DNA of 64,000 bases from Haladaptatus sp. ZSTT2 (GTDB taxonomy: Archaea > Halobacteriota > Halobacteria > Halobacteriales > Halococcaceae). Positions within the stretch are counted from its first letter, which is position 1, and every line of letters begins with the position of its first letter. Positions 61,389 through 64,000 of the stretch are shown in pieces. The DNA is taken from NCBI RefSeq assembly GCF_037081775.1, contig NZ_JBAMHQ010000001.1, positions 2,542,001-2,606,000 on the forward strand. The letters run 5' to 3'. Made by a program: the position numbers and the translations under genes. The notes below the pieces were generated by a model, which saw nothing but the letters and a program-made list of their open reading frames with translations, did no database searches and had not been told where the DNA came from.

Positions 61389-62141
61389 ATGACCGACGAA
61401 AACCGACACGACGTCCTCATCGTAGGTGGCGGCGTCTCCGGGCTGACCGCTGGCATCTTCACTGCCCGCGCGAACCTTGACACGCTCGTCGTCACCCACG
61501 GCGAATCGATTCTCAAGCGCAACGCCCACTTGGAGAACGTCCCCGGCTTCCCGGCGGGCGTGAACTCGCGGCTGTTTCTCGACATGACCCGCGCGCAGGC
61601 GGCGCGAAATGGCTGCATCTTCACCGACGAGCGCGTCATCGCCATCGAACGAGACGACGAGGGGTTCGTCGTGAACACCGACGAAGGCATCCTCAAAGCC
61701 GACCGCGTCATCGCCGCGTCGTGGGCTGACAGCACCTATCTCGAGAACCTCGACGTGGAACTCGACAAGCGCGGGAGCAAGCAGTACATCGGCACGGACG
61801 ACAACGGGCGCACCGACGAATCCGGCCTCTACGCCGCGGGCCGACTCGCCGCCCAGTACCACCAGACAGTCGTCGCGGCGGGCCACGGCGCGCAGGTCGC
61901 ACTCACCCTCATTCACGACTCTGACGTACCTTTCTACAACGACTGGGTCGCCCCCGAGGGCTACTTCACCGAGCGCGGCCGCGAGGTGCCACCGGGCTGT
62001 GAGGAGATCTCAGAGGCCGAGCGCAGACGCCGCGAGAGCCAGTCGCGCGAGTTGATGCAGTCGTACTTCGAAGAACCGCACCCGGACGGGCCGACGATGC
62101 ACCCGAGCGTGCTCGCTGCGCGTGCCGAAGAAGACGAGTAG
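61389..62141 (+). CDS. Thioredoxin-reductase-like FAD protein lacking CxxC and the NADPH domain
   Basis: 250 residues versus about 310 for thioredoxin reductase. FAD motifs are VLIVGGGVSGLTAGIFTARA and GLYAAGRLAAQYHQTVVAAGHGAQVAL. There is no CxxC and only one dinucleotide-binding GxGxxG, so the NADPH domain is missing. The C-terminus is an extra charged helix (SEAERRRRESQSRELMQSYF). Electron donor and substrate are unknown. A similar family is common in haloarchaea. Confidence 0.75.
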   Translation: MTDENRHDVLIVGGGVSGLTAGIFTARANLDTLVVTHGESILKRNAHLENVPGFPAGVNSRLFLDMTRAQAARNGCIFTDERVIAIERDDEGFVVNTDEGILKADRVIAASWADSTYLENLDVELDKRGSKQYIGTDDNGRTDESGLYAAGRLAAQYHQTVVAAGHGAQVALTLIHDSDVPFYNDWVAPEGYFTERGREVPPGCEEISEAERRRRESQSRELMQSYFEEPHPDGPTMHPSVLAARAEEDE

Positions 62142-62194
62142 CCACCCGCGACTGTCCTATACTTTTACCCTCGCGCGACAGAGATACGACAAGA

Positions 62195-63349
62195 ATGCTA
62201 GAGGGAGTGAACGTTGCGCTGGGCGTGACCGGGAGCATCGCGGCGGTCAAAACCGTGGAACTCGCCCACGAACTGCGACGACACGGGGCGTCCGTCCGGG
62301 CGGTGATGACCCAGAGCGCACAGGGAATCATCCACCCGTGGTCGCTCGAATACGCCACCCAACAGCCCGTCGTCACCGAAATCACGGGCAAGGTCGAACA
62401 CGTCGAACTGTGTGGCTACGACGGCTGGGCTGACGTGCTCCTCATCGCGCCGGGAACCGCAAATTCGGTGGGGAAAATCGCAAACGCGGTCGATGACACG
62501 CCGGTCACGACGTGCGCGACGACGGCGCTGGGGTCGGGAATTCCCGTCGTCATCGCCCCGGCCATGCACGAACCGATGTACGACCATCCGGGCGTTTTGG
62601 AAGCCATCGAGAAAGTCGAGTCGTGGGGCGTCCACTTCGTCTCCCCGCGCATCGAGGAGGGCAAGGCGAAAATCGCGACCAAGGACACAATCGCCCTCGC
62701 GCTCGCGCGCCACGTCACTCCGAGTCCGCTCTCGGGCAAGCGCGTTGTTGTCACCAGTGGCGGCACGTCGGAGGCAGTTGACCCCGTGCGCGTCATCGCA
62801 AACCGCTCGTCGGGAAAGACCGGCCGCTCAGTCGCCCGTGCGCTCTACACCAAGGGTGCGGACGTGACGCTCGTCCATGACGGCCCCGACGTGCCCTACG
62901 CAGACATCGTACGCGTCGAAACCGCGGCAGAGATGCTCGATGCGGTCATGGATGCAGCAGAAACGGCGGACGCGCTCATCTCCGTCGCCGCAATCAGCGA
63001 CTACACCGTCGAGACGAGCGACGAGAAGATTCGCTCGAAACAGGACGACCTCTCGCTCTCGCTCGTCCCGACGCCAAAGCTCATCGACAGCGTGCGAAAG
63101 GCCCATCCTGACCTCACCATCGTTGGCTTCAAAGCCGAATCAGACGGCACAGACGACGCGCTCATCGAGAAAGCTCGTGAGATTCTCACGCGCGCCGACC
63201 TCTCCTTTGTCGTCGCAAACGACGCGAGCGTGATGGGACAAGACGAAACGCGCGCGCTCATCGTTCGAGAGCATAGTGCGCGAGTGTTCGAAGGCGAAAA
63301 AACTGCCCTCGGCGTTTGCGTTGCAGAAGAGTTGGAAACCGAACTTTAG
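62195..63349 (+). CDS. coaBC: Bifunctional phosphopantothenoylcysteine decarboxylase / phosphopantothenate-cysteine ligase
   Basis: 384 residues. The first 180 residues are the FMN-dependent CoaC domain (GVTGSIAAVKTVELAHELRR, then IAPGTANSVGKIANAVDD and PVVIAPAMHEPMYDHP). The rest is the CoaB ligase (VVVTSGGTSEAVDPVRVIANRSSGKTG, then VVANDASVMGQDETRALIV). Together they make phosphopantetheine for coenzyme A. Confidence 0.93.
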   Translation: MLEGVNVALGVTGSIAAVKTVELAHELRRHGASVRAVMTQSAQGIIHPWSLEYATQQPVVTEITGKVEHVELCGYDGWADVLLIAPGTANSVGKIANAVDDTPVTTCATTALGSGIPVVIAPAMHEPMYDHPGVLEAIEKVESWGVHFVSPRIEEGKAKIATKDTIALALARHVTPSPLSGKRVVVTSGGTSEAVDPVRVIANRSSGKTGRSVARALYTKGADVTLVHDGPDVPYADIVRVETAAEMLDAVMDAAETADALISVAAISDYTVETSDEKIRSKQDDLSLSLVPTPKLIDSVRKAHPDLTIVGFKAESDGTDDALIEKAREILTRADLSFVVANDASVMGQDETRALIVREHSARVFEGEKTALGVCVAEELETEL

Positions 63350-63687
63350 TCGTCTTCGTCGCCCGGCCACGCGATGTCGTTCATGAACGGGATGCCCATC
63401 TTCTGGGCCGCCCGCGAAATCATGTGCGCACCCGTGGGTGCGGTCAGGAACAGGAACCCAATGCCGACGAGCGAGGTCAGCCCTTCTGCCCGCGGGCCGA
63501 AGTAGACGAACGCAGCGAGGAACATGGAGGCCACGCCGAGCGTGGTCGCCTTACTCGTCGAGTGCATCCGGTTGTAGACGGTCGGGAGGCGAAGCAGGCC
63601 CACGGTGCCGACGGTGAGGAAGAACGCACCGACGGCGACGAGGGCGACGACGATGATGCCCTGCAGGGTGGAGATTGCGGCGGTCAT
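63346..63687 (-). CDS. mrpG: Na+/H+ antiporter Mrp complex subunit G
   Basis: 113 residues with three helices. Motif VGAFFLTVGTVGLLRLPTVYNRMHSTSKATTLGV is typical of MrpG/MnhG. It is a membrane component of the multisubunit cation:proton antiporter. Start overlaps the MrpF stop by 4 bases. Confidence 0.9.
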   Translation of the reverse strand: MTAAISTLQGIIVVALVAVGAFFLTVGTVGLLRLPTVYNRMHSTSKATTLGVASMFLAAFVYFGPRAEGLTSLVGIGFLFLTAPTGAHMISRAAQKMGIPFMNDIAWPGDEDD

Positions 63688-63989
63688 TCGATGATGTCCC
63701 CCTCCGTGACGTAGCGTGCCACGGCAATTGTACTGATGAACCCGATGATGGCGAGCACCAGCGCCACGTCGATGAACAGCCCTTCGTCGGTGAGCAGGGC
63801 GAACAACACGGCGATTGCGACGACGTTTGTCCCGATGGTATCGAGGGCGACGACGCGGTCTGGCGTCGTTGGCCCCGTGATGACCCGGTAGCCCGCGAGC
63901 AGCGTGACAGTGCTTGCGACGATGAGGCCCGCCTGCAAGGCGAGCGTGACGAACTCTGGCGCGGCGGCCTCAGTTGCCATCTGGCTCAC
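63684..63989 (-). CDS. mrpF: Na+/H+ antiporter Mrp complex subunit F
   Basis: 101 residues from a GTG (63989), or 98 from the ATG at 63980. Three helices; YRVITGPTTPDRVVALDTIGTNVVAIAVLFALLTDE is the MrpF signature. The GTGA at 63989-63986 would overlap the stop of an upstream gene reading in from the window edge (its last residues would be RPRG), probably mrpE. The operon continues beyond base 64000. Confidence 0.9.
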   Translation of the reverse strand: MSQMATEAAAPEFVTLALQAGLIVASTVTLLAGYRVITGPTTPDRVVALDTIGTNVVAIAVLFALLTDEGLFIDVALVLAIIGFISTIAVARYVTEGDIIE

Positions 63990-64000
63990 CCCCGTGGACG

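Noticed and set aside
1-64000. CRISPR arrays, prophage or defence island
   Set aside because: I saw no regularly spaced repeats of the right length, cas-like genes, phage structural genes or clustered nuclease/methylase genes. The only mobile-element gene is tnpB.

Overview
The window is a chromosomal stretch of a haloarchaeon (class Halobacteria). The proteins are acidic. It carries archaeal information genes (aIF2 alpha, L44e, S27e, Nop10, RNase P component 4, SRP RNA), archaeal lipid genes, halocyanins, Tat-type signal peptides and many families known only from Halobacteria. Promoters look archaeal (TATA boxes about 25-30 bases before the start). GC content is moderate for the class. I cannot name the genus with confidence.

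Layout. 1-8.0 kb: a truncated PLP decarboxylase, small zinc-finger proteins, a peroxiredoxin-like protein, AlaX, an HD-domain protein, a LysE-type exporter, threonine synthase, a carotenoid/amine-oxidase-type flavoprotein, a winged-helix regulator and a membrane-anchored J-domain protein. 8.1-10.3 kb: the conserved ribosome/translation operon L44e - S27e - aIF2 alpha - Nop10 - PAC2 chaperone, read leftward. 10.5-18.2 kb: a lipoprotein, a cupredoxin, CinA-like, NAD-kinase, AbrB-PhoU and LEA14/WHy proteins and several small haloarchaeal families. 18.5-28.7 kb: central metabolism, with an acyl-CoA dehydrogenase, glutamate dehydrogenase, a CitE-like CoA lyase, MaoC hydratase, an acyl-CoA carboxylase beta chain with an unusual N-terminal extension, a gluconeogenic FBPase/aldolase operon and a 3-hydroxyacyl-CoA dehydrogenase. 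28.7-37.1 kb: two GT4 glycosyltransferases, Rnp4-YhbY-MscS, SRP RNA, cysteine synthase, a RecA/RAD55-like ATPase, a UbiA prenyltransferase and tRNA-Arg(TCG). 37.2-47.2 kb: mixed metabolic and membrane genes, including phosphomevalonate decarboxylase, an SLC13 transporter and endonuclease III. 47.2-54.0 kb: a cytochrome bc locus (Rieske protein, split b6-type cytochrome b, membrane-anchored halocyanin, several small membrane proteins). 54-64 kb: a degenerate NAD-kinase paralogue, M28 and M42 peptidases, a polyprenyl synthase, a TnpB (IS1341-type) element with a small divergent DNA-binding-like gene, a second halocyanin closely matching the bc-locus copy, CoaBC and Mrp antiporter subunits F and G.

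How the genes work together. Three isoprenoid/lipid steps (phosphomevalonate decarboxylase, prenyl diphosphate synthase, DGGGP synthase) are present but scattered. The bc locus plus two halocyanins suggests that copper proteins, not cytochrome c, carry electrons from quinol. Glutamate dehydrogenase, CoA lyase, MaoC and acyl-CoA carboxylase fit acetate/propionate assimilation.

Most of the window is ordinary core genome. The least explained items are a five-fold 10-bp-phased GAAA(A/C) repeat before a DUF7344-like regulator, the TnpB element with an altered RuvC-II motif and a small partner gene, the NAD-kinase paralogue lacking GGDGT, the carboxylase N-terminal extension and the near-identical halocyanin pair. 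I found no CRISPR array, prophage or recognisable defence island.
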